Shown here piece by piece: positions 21,341-31,012 of a stretch of 55,073 nucleotides of DNA. Below the pieces are notes generated by a model, which worked only from the letters and a program-made list of their open reading frames with translations, did not search any database and was not told the origin of the DNA. Both the position numbers and the translations under genes were made by a program. The stretch is from a virus, in the IMG/VR virus record IMGVR_UViG_3300042469_000249, positions 1-55,073 of that record; one strand, written 5' to 3'. Each line of letters begins with the position of its first letter. Position 1 is the stretch's first letter.

Positions 21341-22202
21341 TTGATTTGTATGTTGATTTATAATAGTTGCAGAAGGGTGCTACTGAGCAATAACGCTCGC
21401 AACGAATATCCCCTCCGTTTCGTTTTTCGATTGAGTGTTTCGCGCCATAGGTAGGAAGTAAGTTTTGCGCTTCCTCAAATGTCTCGCACACTTTTGCTGC
21501 TCGTTTGTTCCCGTCCTTCTTGATCGCAAAGGTATCTGGTTTTGCCCATCTTTCCTTTGGTTCACAGATAGAAATGGTATCGTCTGGCATCACCGCCGCT
21601 GCTTGGTGCAGTTTGATTCTCTCAGCAGCGTATCGGATTACTTCGCAGTTATCCCAGAGTGGAATGTCAACGATGTGGACTGCACACTGGGGATACTCTT
21701 TGTCAAACTCAGCCTTACTCGCCTGCCAGTCACGAAGGATGGCGACGATCTGACCTTTCTTAACTTGATAACCATACTCTCTCCAAAGCATTGCGTTCAA
21801 ATTAATTTGCGTCTCCCACTCAAATTTCCCTCCGAGAAGGAATGAGAATACCGAGGTTACTTTGAAGTCTGAGATAGTTTGGTTGCCTGTCTCATACAAG
21901 TCGGTCTGACCTGTGAGAGTCCAACCATTGATCTCTTTATAAAGACGCTTCTCAGTCATCTCTTCTTCACCGCCTGCCAATTCAAGAACCTTGTGAACTG
22001 ACTGACCGAGTAATGCCCACACCCTATCGGATGCGTCTTCCACGATTTGGTCGGAGTAACGTTTCTTGAGTTGGTTGATTTTCGGTGGCCCGATTAGAGT
22101 AGTCACCGAGATGTCCGCCTTCCTTTGTCCTGCCATATACCCATCATGGGACAAGGCGCGAAACATTGGGGCAGGCAAATCGTGGTTATTCGTTATCGTC
22201 AT
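21333..22202 (-). CDS. Cas4/RecB-like PD-(D/E)XK nuclease with Cys cluster (289 aa)
   Basis: Motifs in order: GQSVHKVLELA (66-76, the helix with the His typical of RecB/Cas4), LTGQTDLYE with D101, and TISDFKVTS with D112 and K114 (D-x-K of the active site). The C-terminus has C268, C272 and C278 (RCERYCSVAPFCNYY), resembling the iron-sulphur cluster cysteines of Cas4/AddB nucleases; the fourth ligand would come from elsewhere, for instance a Cys near 190-245. It probably processes DNA ends for recombination together with the SSB next door. Confidence 0.82.
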   Translation of the reverse strand: MTITNNHDLPAPMFRALSHDGYMAGQRKADISVTTLIGPPKINQLKKRYSDQIVEDASDRVWALLGQSVHKVLELAGGEEEMTEKRLYKEINGWTLTGQTDLYETGNQTISDFKVTSVFSFLLGGKFEWETQINLNAMLWREYGYQVKKGQIVAILRDWQASKAEFDKEYPQCAVHIVDIPLWDNCEVIRYAAERIKLHQAAAVMPDDTISICEPKERWAKPDTFAIKKDGNKRAAKVCETFEEAQNLLPTYGAKHSIEKRNGGDIRCERYCSVAPFCNYYKSTYKSNE

Positions 22203-22341
22203 AATTTCTCGGATTAGGGTCTATGCCATCCTGCATATCGCGGCGAGCGCAAGCATAGAGAAAGTCTTCCTCTCTCTCTTCCTCAATCTCACCGCTAAGA
22301 TCGTAGGGTTCTTCTTCCCCATCGTTACAAGCGAGACTCAT
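22186..22341 (-). CDS. Small acidic protein (51 aa)
   Basis: Reads MSLACNDGEEEPYDLSGEIE then EEREEDFLYACARRDMQDG and PNPRNYDDNE. The start touches the upstream stop (TAATG) and its 3' end overlaps the nuclease start by 17 bases. About a third of residues are Asp or Glu. Function unknown. Confidence 0.65.
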   Translation of the reverse strand: MSLACNDGEEEPYDLSGEIEEEREEDFLYACARRDMQDGIDPNPRNYDDNE

Positions 22342-22559
22342 TATTCGGTAACTGCTGGAAGTTTCTCTTCAAACGAAGCTGCCAGAATTTCCGATACACC
22401 GCGAAGGTGATCGCCAGTTTTAACCAGAGTTGCTGCACTGGTCAGATTGCCGAGGTCGAACTTGCCATCCGCTGCTGTAGCGGTAATCAGGCGAAGGTAG
22501 ATTTCTTTTTGAAGCTCACTTGGAGCGGTTGTTCTTGTAGGTGTAGGTTTATCTTTCAT
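22341..22559 (-). CDS. Hypothetical 72-aa protein, first gene of the minus early operon
   Basis: Starts MKDKPTPTRTTAPSELQKEI and continues with a helical region (YLRLITATAADGKFDLGNLT, TLVKTGDHLRGVSEILAAS). I choose the ATG at 22559; a GTG 11 codons upstream coincides with the predicted transcription start. No family recognised. Confidence 0.65.
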   Translation of the reverse strand: MKDKPTPTRTTAPSELQKEIYLRLITATAADGKFDLGNLTSAATLVKTGDHLRGVSEILAASFEEKLPAVTE

Positions 22560-22598
22560 TAGAGTTTTATGGACGGATGTTGTGCCGTTCACAAGGCC

Positions 22599-22626
22599 AA
22601 TCTACATTCTGCGATTATCGTGTCAA
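22599..22626 (-). promoter_or_regulatory. Promoter of the minus early operon
   Basis: On minus, TTGACA (22621-22626), 16 bases, TAGATT (22599-22604); start near 22592, 33 bases before the 72-aa gene. Palindrome site 11 lies 20 bases upstream of the -35 box. Confidence 0.7.
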
Positions 22627-22646
22627 CATTTTTTTGTAGTTATTTT

Positions 22647-22662
22647 TTATCGGTAACGATAA
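22647..22662. promoter_or_regulatory. 16-bp palindromic site 11 (TTATCGGTAACGATAA)
   Basis: Intergenic, between the terminator of the virion block and the promoter of the early operon. Confidence 0.75.
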
Positions 22663-22664
22663 AC

Positions 22665-22698
22665 AGAAAACGCACCCCAGATTTCTCCAAGGTGCGTT
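22665..22698 (-). terminator. Terminator downstream of the virion operon
   Basis: AACGCACC (22669-22676) pairs with GGTGCGTT (22691-22698); on minus it is followed by TTCTGTTT. It separates the end of the 1770-aa gene from the early promoter. Confidence 0.6.
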
Positions 22699-22771
22699 CC
22701 CTAATGAATAACACGAAACAACAGCAACAAGCTGCGGGGGTAGATTACATGAGCCTCTGCGGATGTCAACC

Positions 22772-25700
22772 TTATTTATTCGGAAGCTTGTTCAAAAATA
22801 TATTGTAGTTCTTTTGATATTGGCTTTCGAGCTTCTGAATCTCATCAAATTTTTCTTTGCTCACTTTTTCTTTGAGCCATTTCTTAAATGCTGTTTTCTC
22901 CGCTTGATCCATTGGCCCACTTCCAAGTCGCAATGGTTGACGATTCCTTGCGCCCGATTGCATACTTTGAATTGCGTTTGCTCGTTCCTTTTTTGGAAGG
23001 GAATTCAAATACTCTTTTGCATACGCCACCGCTGCTCCCGGTTCACCACGCTGGAGATAACTTGCAATCTCTCGATTGATTGGTGTCATTTTACCGGGGG
23101 CAATATCCATTGGTCGCTTAGTCCTGTATTCCAAACCTGCACTTTCAGCCCACCTGCGAGCATACTTATTGATCGAAGCAACCTCTCTTCTGAACATTTC
23201 TTCTGCTACGGTTGGGGCTTTTGAATATCCCAATCCACTCGCAGCGGTTTGATACAAGCGTTGAGCAACCCTGTATCCAGAGAATGTTCTGTTAAGGTAG
23301 TTGTTAATATCTCCAAGTGTAATCTTACCTTGGTCTGCGGCATTCTGAATAAGTGTTGCGGTTTCTTTGAAGATACTGAGAGCTGGAGGATCAAGGGGAT
23401 TTTTTACTCGTTCACGATCCTGCCAGTCCATGAAGAATTGACCATAATTTCCTATGAGTCCAAGCGCACCCATACCAATCAGATTATACCATGCGCGTTC
23501 AAGGGACAGATAGAGTTCATCGTCATCCTCGTCATCTTCAAATGCCCTGATAATATCTTCGTAACTTGGCCCCTTCATCAGCACACCGAAAAGCATATCG
23601 CGCATACGAAGGATTACTTCACCACCAACATAAGCAGAAGCAAGCCACATCATCACAGGAATGATTGTGAGTGCCTTACCTTCGGCTTTTGTTACCTTCT
23701 TAGGTATCTCATCCAGTGTAATCTTACGATTGTCACCAAGCTCTTTTGCTTCAGCCAACCTCAAACGATATAGTAATTGTCGAGTTGGATCGGGAAGTTG
23801 AAAGGTTTCATTCTTGTTGGTTACTGCTTTCCAAGCTGGCTCAAATGTATTCTTCCAGCTTTGACGCATGACTTGAGTTGAGAACTTCTGATACTTAAAC
23901 AAGAACCTTCCAATAGGAGTATCTGTAAAGATTGGAGTTTGAGCAATCGTGTAGCTTCCTTGCGAGATGTTGGCAAAGTAACGAAGTAGTTTGTCAGTTT
24001 CTGGGCCAGTGCCCCGCTCAACGATTAGCTTATCAGCATCAATGTTGTTTCGGTTCAACCATGTTAATGCTCGTTTAGAAAATGAACTATCAGGGTTCTT
24101 AGATAGACTGGAAAGTGTTTTCCTCAAAAATGATTTTCCAATAATCATGCTTTGAGTTCTGACCATTTGTTCTACTGGTGTGAATCCAGACCATTTCAAC
24201 AAAAAATCAGTTGTTTTCTGCCCTGCTTTAGCAATTCCACTTGACTCAAGAACAACTTGATTGTCACCAATTATGTTCATCAAGTCACGGGATACGATAC
24301 CTTTTTCTCTCGCATCTTTAAGTTCTCTTCCAAGTTTGCGTAGTTCTGTAAAAGATGAAACATAACTTGAAAGTGCCCCTGGTTGTCCAACCATCGCATT
24401 CAAAGTTGTTCCACCAAAGAAGTTCAACATGGATGATGCAGGGTTTCCAAGCTGAAGTCCAGATGACCAAATATTTAGAGTCGCCATTCCCTTTACAATT
24501 GGATCATTTGGATAGTAACCCTCAACTCGTTCTTGTGCCGCTGTGATATAGTCAATCGTTCTCCGATCTCTGGTTGATTCTCTTGATCTATCCCAAAGAG
24601 TTTTTGAGTTCTCTCCAAGCTTCTGACCAAATTGTTCGATTCGACTGCTATGCTGTGCCCATCGTGCAACATAATCCGTCATTACTTGGGCAGAGTAATC
24701 GTAAAGTTCTTCTGGGAATGCTTGTCCACGGGCAACTTCAATTCCAGAAAAGTAATCATTCTGACTTCCCGTTCCTTGATAGTCAGAGATAAACGCTTCT
24801 GCTTCCTCTGGAGTTTGAATCCTACCAGATTTCATCAAGGCATCTACAATTTCATTGTATTCCTTTTGATATTTGTCTGGCTCCATCAATGCTCGCTTAT
24901 ACTCAGGCTTGAAAACTCGCGGCCAAAACTTTTCTACTTTTCCGATTGGTCGCCATCTTTGTAGCCCTTTATCAAAAACTTTGATTCCGATCCTTTGGTT
25001 TTCATTTCCAGATTCTTCACCAAACTTTTGCCAAGCGGTAACAATCTTCTGAGTGATTGGATTTAGTTCATCAAAGAACTCAGCGGTATCTCGTTTGTTT
25101 TCTTGTGCTGCAAAAAACCTTTTGACTTCTTCATCAATCTTTTTCTTGGTTGATTTGGATTGCTTGGAATATTCATCAAATGCTGGCAGTAGAATCTTGT
25201 TTGCGAATCCAAGTCGGCGTTGAGCTTGATCGTAGTAATCATCAATAGCTGTAGCCAGTTTAGTGAATTTAGCCCTACGCAACCTGTCACTTGCCGATTC
25301 AAAAATACCACGGACAAAAGCAAAATTCTTGATATGACTCTCAATCTTATTGTTGATTGGCATATTGTTTTCTTTGCCAATATCAATTCCTTGAACCAAT
25401 CCTTCCGTAATTGTTTTTACTTCTGGTTCTATTGGGGTTGGTTCTACTGCCGCCTTACGAACTCCAAAATCTTCTGGACGCTCAAGAAATTCGCCAGACT
25501 TAAATCTATCTACAGCACCAGCAAGTATTGCTGCTGCATCACGATCAGTCATTTTGAACTTAGTTTTAAAATTATCGTTCAACCATTTTTTGACTGCATC
25601 AAGTAGTCTTTGAAATGCACTTCTATTTTCTCCAGCATTTAAACGAGCAACAAATGCGTAAACTTGTTTCTCTTCCAATCGAACTTCGCCCGTTTCATCA

Positions 25701-28084
25701 TTGTAAACATTCTCAACAAATCGCTCTAACTTTGCTTTTTCTTTTGCTGGCAAACTATTCCAAAATTCTTCAAATGCTGATTTAACTGTTGGATCACCAA
25801 GAATATAATGACCAAGTTCATGCGCGATGTAGTCACGAATATTGTCATCCGTTGAAAGATATGCTCTGTTTAGGTAAATTGTTCCAGTCCCAATTTCATA
25901 TCCTGCCTTACCTTTCTCATTAACATCATCAATGAGATTCAAATATTCACCAACAAAGTCTTCTCCAAACATCTTTATTACAGCATTAATGATGTTTTTT
26001 GCTGGAACCAATTTATCATCAGGTGTTGGAATTACCCCTGCAACAACTTTGCGAATTGGCATCTTCTTAATGGGTTTCAAGTCTTTAGCTTCTACTACCT
26101 GCATCTCTCCTGTTCGCTCGCTTTTTACAGAATAAAACTGCTCGTTATTAGCCTTTTCTGCTTCAGTCTGTGGGATTGCTTCTTCTACGATGTATGCTTG
26201 TGGTGACTTACCAAGTTTGATGCGGTTGCCTACGGATATACCTGTGGGTTCTGCTGGCGTTATCGTTTCCGATACTGCGGATGGTTTAAACAAATTTACC
26301 TTTTGGATTGCTTCACGGACATCTTGCATCTTGCCCTTTAATGATTCTTGAAAATCTTTATCTTTTTTTATCATTTCTGGTAATTGCATTAAAGAATCAA
26401 CCAATGCTTTATCAGATTTTTGTTCTGGCGATCTGTTAGATATAATTTCCGCCAATATAGAAAACCTTTGTCCGTTTTCAGTATTTATCCAGCCTTCTTG
26501 ATTTTGACCTTCTGCCAAGTTGAGCATATCTTGAAACAAGTCTGCGCTTGAAACATCGTTATTATTTCTCCGATAACGCTCCAATTCTACTTGAGCATAT
26601 TGGTCTTGCAATTTCGCATACTCATTGCGTTTTGCTCTGTTTTGCAAGATTGCATTTCTGCTTTTTGGATTTTCAATATCCTTCTCTATCTTATCAATTT
26701 CATTGACTCGCTGATTGTATATTTCATTAAAAGCATTATCATCCAATTCTTGTAGAGATAAGTCTGCTTGCTGTGGACGGAGCGTGCCAAGTGGTATATC
26801 TTCTTCAAGACTTACAATCTCCATTGGTGCAGTTTCCTTTACAGGAACAGGCGTAATAGCGGAAACTTCTGTGAGTGGTGCGGCAACTTCGGGTGCAGTA
26901 ATCGCTTTTGCCAACTCAATCTGTTGCTTCTCTGCTTCTACTACTGGCTCATTAGAATCTACTATGCTATCAACTTGCCCTTGTGCAGCGGCAAGAATAG
27001 CTTCTTTCTCTTTAAGTTCTAACTTGAGCTTCTGTGCGATTGGATCGGTTGATTCAATAGCCTGCAACACCTGCTTTGCATCAGCAACTTCTTGTTCAAG
27101 CTTCTGTTTGTTTGCCAACACTGCTTTGCCTTGAGGATTATCGTTACCGATAAAAAGATTCTCAGCCTCTTTGTTTGCACTCTCGTTAATTTTAGCTTCT
27201 GCAATTTGCTCTGGTGTGAATGGTGCGGAAACGATAGTAGCCGCTGCGCCTGCGCCACCACCAATCAATGCTTCACCGATTGCTTGCTTAGGACTAACCT
27301 GTATTCCTTTTTTAGTTTCTACAGTCTCACCAACTTGTTGAATCAATGCGTCTATTCCTTCTGGAAGTCCTTCGCCTAAAAAAGAAGACGCAAGGCGTTT
27401 AGAGAATGAACCAACTGCCTTCTCTCCACCCGGAAGATACTTGGCTCCGAAAGCATTTAGCAAACCAGAACCAGCAGCGGTGACAATAGCATAAGCCATG
27501 TCTTCATCAGTTGGTTCTGTGTAACCATTGTTCTTGGCTCGTTCTAAAGCAACTGGCCCCACGATCTGCGCTGCTTGGGTTAATGCTGGCCCTGCAAATG
27601 CACCCGCCGCTGCACCAGCAACTGCCCCGCCACCGCCACCTATCAACCCACCAAGCCCACCGCCAGCAACTGCACCCGCAATGCGTGATCCAATGCTCAT
27701 TAGAATCTGACCAGTCTGTTCTGCAATAGCCCTTGGAGCATACTGAGGAGCGAAACCAGCAACTTGAAACTCACCTTCTTGTGGCTCCATGAATCTTTGA
27801 CCAGCGGAAACATAACCTTCTGGTTCTTGAATTGCACCCTTCAATGCTGTGCCTACTGCGGGAAATCCAGAAACTTGCGCCGTCTCACCCATAGCTTCAA
27901 GCGGTTGACCAAACGATTGCTTGAGTGCCGCTGGAAGCTGAGAGATTTCTTGACCAATAGAAGTTCCTACTGGTTCTTTTGTTTCGGTTGGAATTTCTTG
28001 TTGATTATCATCAAGAAAAACAATTCTACGCTTCTGTGCTTGCGGAGCCTCGGAAACTTCCTCGTCTAAAAATACAATAGCCAT
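22772..28084 (-). CDS. Giant internal virion/ejection protein with HELGH metallopeptidase motif (1770 aa)
   Basis: The largest gene. Residues 1-30 contain two IVFLD repeats. Residues 133-167 are a Gly/Ala zipper (SRIAGAVAGGGLGGLIGG...), a membrane-inserting feature of podovirus ejection proteins. Residues 330-650 are helical and charged. HELGH at 755-759 with surrounding DYIAHELGHYILGDP is a zinc metallopeptidase (gluzincin-type HExxH) motif. The last 700 residues are helical, ending KNYNIFLNKLPNK. It probably enters the cell with the DNA, forms a conduit and may cleave a host or virion protein. Sites 12 and 13 lie inside. Confidence 0.75.
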   Translation of the reverse strand: MAIVFLDEEVSEAPQAQKRRIVFLDDNQQEIPTETKEPVGTSIGQEISQLPAALKQSFGQPLEAMGETAQVSGFPAVGTALKGAIQEPEGYVSAGQRFMEPQEGEFQVAGFAPQYAPRAIAEQTGQILMSIGSRIAGAVAGGGLGGLIGGGGGAVAGAAAGAFAGPALTQAAQIVGPVALERAKNNGYTEPTDEDMAYAIVTAAGSGLLNAFGAKYLPGGEKAVGSFSKRLASSFLGEGLPEGIDALIQQVGETVETKKGIQVSPKQAIGEALIGGGAGAAATIVSAPFTPEQIAEAKINESANKEAENLFIGNDNPQGKAVLANKQKLEQEVADAKQVLQAIESTDPIAQKLKLELKEKEAILAAAQGQVDSIVDSNEPVVEAEKQQIELAKAITAPEVAAPLTEVSAITPVPVKETAPMEIVSLEEDIPLGTLRPQQADLSLQELDDNAFNEIYNQRVNEIDKIEKDIENPKSRNAILQNRAKRNEYAKLQDQYAQVELERYRRNNNDVSSADLFQDMLNLAEGQNQEGWINTENGQRFSILAEIISNRSPEQKSDKALVDSLMQLPEMIKKDKDFQESLKGKMQDVREAIQKVNLFKPSAVSETITPAEPTGISVGNRIKLGKSPQAYIVEEAIPQTEAEKANNEQFYSVKSERTGEMQVVEAKDLKPIKKMPIRKVVAGVIPTPDDKLVPAKNIINAVIKMFGEDFVGEYLNLIDDVNEKGKAGYEIGTGTIYLNRAYLSTDDNIRDYIAHELGHYILGDPTVKSAFEEFWNSLPAKEKAKLERFVENVYNDETGEVRLEEKQVYAFVARLNAGENRSAFQRLLDAVKKWLNDNFKTKFKMTDRDAAAILAGAVDRFKSGEFLERPEDFGVRKAAVEPTPIEPEVKTITEGLVQGIDIGKENNMPINNKIESHIKNFAFVRGIFESASDRLRRAKFTKLATAIDDYYDQAQRRLGFANKILLPAFDEYSKQSKSTKKKIDEEVKRFFAAQENKRDTAEFFDELNPITQKIVTAWQKFGEESGNENQRIGIKVFDKGLQRWRPIGKVEKFWPRVFKPEYKRALMEPDKYQKEYNEIVDALMKSGRIQTPEEAEAFISDYQGTGSQNDYFSGIEVARGQAFPEELYDYSAQVMTDYVARWAQHSSRIEQFGQKLGENSKTLWDRSRESTRDRRTIDYITAAQERVEGYYPNDPIVKGMATLNIWSSGLQLGNPASSMLNFFGGTTLNAMVGQPGALSSYVSSFTELRKLGRELKDAREKGIVSRDLMNIIGDNQVVLESSGIAKAGQKTTDFLLKWSGFTPVEQMVRTQSMIIGKSFLRKTLSSLSKNPDSSFSKRALTWLNRNNIDADKLIVERGTGPETDKLLRYFANISQGSYTIAQTPIFTDTPIGRFLFKYQKFSTQVMRQSWKNTFEPAWKAVTNKNETFQLPDPTRQLLYRLRLAEAKELGDNRKITLDEIPKKVTKAEGKALTIIPVMMWLASAYVGGEVILRMRDMLFGVLMKGPSYEDIIRAFEDDEDDDELYLSLERAWYNLIGMGALGLIGNYGQFFMDWQDRERVKNPLDPPALSIFKETATLIQNAADQGKITLGDINNYLNRTFSGYRVAQRLYQTAASGLGYSKAPTVAEEMFRREVASINKYARRWAESAGLEYRTKRPMDIAPGKMTPINREIASYLQRGEPGAAVAYAKEYLNSLPKKERANAIQSMQSGARNRQPLRLGSGPMDQAEKTAFKKWLKEKVSKEKFDEIQKLESQYQKNYNIFLNKLPNK
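26260..26275. promoter_or_regulatory. 16-bp palindromic site 12 (TTATCGTTTCCGATAC)
   Basis: Inside the 1770-aa gene, encoding VSETIT on minus. Identical sequence to site 9. Confidence 0.65.
27138..27153. promoter_or_regulatory. 16-bp palindromic site 13 (TTATCGTTACCGATAA)
   Basis: Inside the 1770-aa gene, encoding FIGNDN on minus; 878 bases from site 12, the closest pair of full sites. Confidence 0.65.
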
Positions 28085-28094
28085 TGGTATTATC

Positions 28095-29396
28095 TTATTG
28101 TTGATTGTCAGATTTTACTGTGGCTTTTCTATATTTTTTTGTTTGAGAATCGTAAATATAAATGATTGTTCCAGCATCAAGATTTGCTTTTTCAGCTTCT
28201 GCTACTGAACCAAATTTTCGACCAGCAAGTTCTCCCGTTGCTGGCCCTCCTTTAGTTACCGCTTTGATTCCTGTTCTTGATGCAAATGCGGGGAATCCTT
28301 TTACTCGACCAAAAGCATCAAAGGTATCTTTATCAATTGGATAACTTTGACCTCCTTTAATTTTAATGGAATACTCTTCACCGCCAGATGTTGCTGGAAT
28401 AATATTTGCAACTCCTCCAGCTTCTTGAACTATATCAGACCATGTTTTGTCTTCTTCTGATGGGCCATTTCCAGATAGGAAATTTACAGACTCTTGCAAT
28501 TTAGAAGCATATTCATTAGCCTTCTTGTTCAGAGCGTCATCAACTTCAACCTTCTTTGTTCCAGAAAATCTTGCTCCGGGTTTATCAGTTTCACCAGACC
28601 ATGTTTGACTATACTCTGTAGTAGAACCAATCGGTGCAATTCGTATTTCATCAGAAATATTTTCTTTCGGGAAGAAACTTGATAGTCCAGCAATTTCAGT
28701 TGGTTGCCAATTATTATCTTTATCAGACTTGTTAATTGTAGCTCCCTCAACTGCTTTACTATATCTTGCTGGAGTTGCGTCAGTAGCTTGAGCAGCCGCA
28801 TTAGCTGCATCAAGTTGGGTTTTATCTGGTTGCATTGCAGGCATTCCAGTTTGAGTAGCGGCCCCAGTTTCATCTGGTAATAAAACATCATTTGCAGCCG
28901 CATTAGCTGCATCTTGTTTTATTTGTTGTTGTTCAGCTAAAGGAATATTGGAAGTTGTATTTTGTTGTCCTCCAAAAACCATTTGCTGTGCCATTTCTGC
29001 GCCTGATTGTTGAGGTTCGCCGCCGCCTCCAGCATAACGATCTTTATATGCTTCAATCTGACTCTTACGTAGATAATCATCAGCAAATTGTTTAGACATT
29101 GCTGCCATCTGCTGATTCATGTTTTGGATAAATGGATTGTTCGATGCTCCAAATTGGAGTTGAGCATTCATCAATTCACCATATCCCTCACTCAGATTAC
29201 CTTGTCCAATTTTATCAAACGCACTCTTATATGTGGCTTGCAATACTGGTAGCACAGCTTGAGCTTGGGTTTGCGCCTCTTTCTGTGCCAATGCTGCACC
29301 TACATTCTGACCAAGTTTAGCCAAAGATTCTCCAACCCATGCGGTAGATTGCGATGAGCGATTGGTTCCCTGCATTATGAGTTCTGCGATAGACAT
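28095..29396 (-). CDS. Internal virion protein, Gln/Ala-rich (433 aa)
   Basis: Starts MSIAELIMQGTNRSSQSTAW. Residues 20-120 are helical and Gln/Ala-rich (LAQKEAQTQAQAVLPVLQAT), typical of ejected or internal core proteins; 120-220 is low complexity; the C-terminal 200 residues have beta character and end RKATVKSDNQQ. It lies between the 374-aa and 1770-aa genes, a three-gene set like T7 gp14-15-16. Role assigned by position. Confidence 0.65.
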   Translation of the reverse strand: MSIAELIMQGTNRSSQSTAWVGESLAKLGQNVGAALAQKEAQTQAQAVLPVLQATYKSAFDKIGQGNLSEGYGELMNAQLQFGASNNPFIQNMNQQMAAMSKQFADDYLRKSQIEAYKDRYAGGGGEPQQSGAEMAQQMVFGGQQNTTSNIPLAEQQQIKQDAANAAANDVLLPDETGAATQTGMPAMQPDKTQLDAANAAAQATDATPARYSKAVEGATINKSDKDNNWQPTEIAGLSSFFPKENISDEIRIAPIGSTTEYSQTWSGETDKPGARFSGTKKVEVDDALNKKANEYASKLQESVNFLSGNGPSEEDKTWSDIVQEAGGVANIIPATSGGEEYSIKIKGGQSYPIDKDTFDAFGRVKGFPAFASRTGIKAVTKGGPATGELAGRKFGSVAEAEKANLDAGTIIYIYDSQTKKYRKATVKSDNQQ

Positions 29397-29402
29397 AATA
29401 TT

Positions 29403-30527
29403 TTATTTTCCAGTATATGCGTTTGGAATTGCAAATGGCCTGTCACTCATTGATGCAGTAGCTACATTTCCTCCTTGATAAACTCTTCCTCCTGCAACTT
29501 GACCATATTGATCTCCCCTTGTTGCAAATGTGTATTGTTGATTGTAAAGTGGCGTTGCTCTTGGCCCAGTTCCCGCTCCTCCCATTCCACCACCTTGCAT
29601 TGATCCCATTTTACCAAGCGCACTACTATATCCAGACAAAGCGCCAGAAGTTGCTTGTCCAATATCAGAGACACCTTGGCCGACTGCTTGCTGTGCGGCG
29701 TAGCTTGAAGCAATATTTTCTTTGTTTGCTCCGTAGATTTGAGAAGCCAATCCAGATTGTGCATTGTAGATATTAGAGAACATATCGGAAGTCATTTTAG
29801 CTTTTTGCAATCCAACTTCTGCTCCTGCTGTTTGATAGCCCAGTTGCAGTCTACCTACATCCAATGGCTCTGCTGTGAATGCTCGCGCCAATTGCTGCCA
29901 GTTCTGTGCTGTGCCTTGAATACTTGGGATTGCTGCCATTCCCTGCCTTTGAATATCAAGAGAGGTTAGTCCAAGATTACGGGCCATCTGCCCTTGCGCT
30001 GCTTGAAAACCACCAACTTGCCCTGCCGTTGCTGGATTAAACCCTGCACCTGCACTCTCAGCGACATTACGCATGATCTGTTCTTTGACATCTTGCGGCA
30101 CTTCTCCGCGAAGATATTGAGAAATCACATCCATTGCTTGCCCAATTTGAGCTTGAGCTTGTCCACGTTGTTGCGCTGCTCCGGGTTGGAATGTTTCAAG
30201 TTGTTTGCGATAGTAATCTGAAATCTGACCAGCATCACCTATCATTGCTCCAAGGTTATACTCTGGAGCTTGAACATCAGCGATCATTCCTTGGACTTGT
30301 TCTTGTCCTTTGACGAGTTCTTTGGTTGCTTTTCTCTGTTGTTTTTTAAATTGTCCTGCTGCTGCGCCTTGAGCTTTCTTTGCCCTATCTGCCGCCGACA
30401 TAGAGATAGCCGCTGATCCTGCTGCCGCACCTACAGCAACTACACCAGCAGCAATAGCAAATCCGCTGGTATGAAACATCATTGAATGTTTATCGTTGCC
30501 TAAGTGGTCTGGTAAAAGAAATCTCAT
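29403..30527 (-). CDS. Internal virion protein with N-terminal membrane segment (374 aa)
   Basis: After MRFLLPDHLGNDKHS comes a Gly/Ala/Val hydrophobic stretch (FAIAAGVVAVGAAAGSAAIS, about 23-42), then a helical Gln-rich body (AAGQFKKQQRKATKELVKGQ) and a Gly-rich C-terminus. This is the layout of T7 gp14-type proteins that insert in the outer membrane during ejection. The start region contains a degenerate palindrome half (TTATCGTTGCC near 30489). ATGA overlap with the upstream gene. Confidence 0.65.
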   Translation of the reverse strand: MRFLLPDHLGNDKHSMMFHTSGFAIAAGVVAVGAAAGSAAISMSAADRAKKAQGAAAGQFKKQQRKATKELVKGQEQVQGMIADVQAPEYNLGAMIGDAGQISDYYRKQLETFQPGAAQQRGQAQAQIGQAMDVISQYLRGEVPQDVKEQIMRNVAESAGAGFNPATAGQVGGFQAAQGQMARNLGLTSLDIQRQGMAAIPSIQGTAQNWQQLARAFTAEPLDVGRLQLGYQTAGAEVGLQKAKMTSDMFSNIYNAQSGLASQIYGANKENIASSYAAQQAVGQGVSDIGQATSGALSGYSSALGKMGSMQGGGMGGAGTGPRATPLYNQQYTFATRGDQYGQVAGGRVYQGGNVATASMSDRPFAIPNAYTGK

Positions 30528-31012
30528 TTGATTAAGTCAGTTCGGTTATGCCGCCATTTTTGAACCCTTGGGTCTTCCTTGGCGATATGGGGATTAAAGT
30601 CTCTTGAAGTAATGCTGTCAATAATTTCGTCTGGATCAGTCAAGTCTGTGACATGGCAGGTTGTCCAAATTGTATCTTTGTGAGTGGCAAGCATACGTCT
30701 TGTTCCTGCTTCTGTGATGCCCGTGTAGCCTGTTTTATATCTGTGGGCTGGGATGCCATGATACCAGACAGTCACATCGCCTTTCATTATAAAAAATGGA
30801 TGAGTAGTCAGATGAAGCAAAGTTGTGAGAATAGTATCCTTCGGCATATAGATTTCCCGAATATACATTCCCGGCGTGAACTTGTGAATCAATGGACATT
30901 CCCGTGGAGGTAACTTTAGAATTTCCAAATCCATCAAGTTAAGTTCGTAGTCAGGATCACCATATCCAACTACATTCCTCGCATCAATCTTATCTGGAAT
31001 TGTCAGTGTCAT
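30524..31012 (-). CDS. Cupin-like phage protein (162 aa)
   Basis: Contains REIYMPKDTILTTLLHLTTH, PFFIMKGDVTVW and TGITEAGTRRMLATHKDTIW, then TTCHVTD. The pattern with His residues at the end of one strand, the G-D-V turn and the late His is that of a cupin barrel commonly encoded next to tail-tube genes in environmental podoviruses. Whether it is structural or enzymatic is unknown. ATGA overlaps on both sides. Confidence 0.65.
   Translation of the reverse strand: MTLTIPDKIDARNVVGYGDPDYELNLMDLEILKLPPRECPLIHKFTPGMYIREIYMPKDTILTTLLHLTTHPFFIMKGDVTVWYHGIPAHRYKTGYTGITEAGTRRMLATHKDTIWTTCHVTDLTDPDEIIDSITSRDFNPHIAKEDPRVQKWRHNRTDLIK

Noticed and set aside
22701-22805. 34-aa plus frame MNNTKQQQQAAGVDYMSLCG
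   Set aside because: It lies between a terminator and the antisense 3' end of the 1770-aa gene, with no promoter or coupling.
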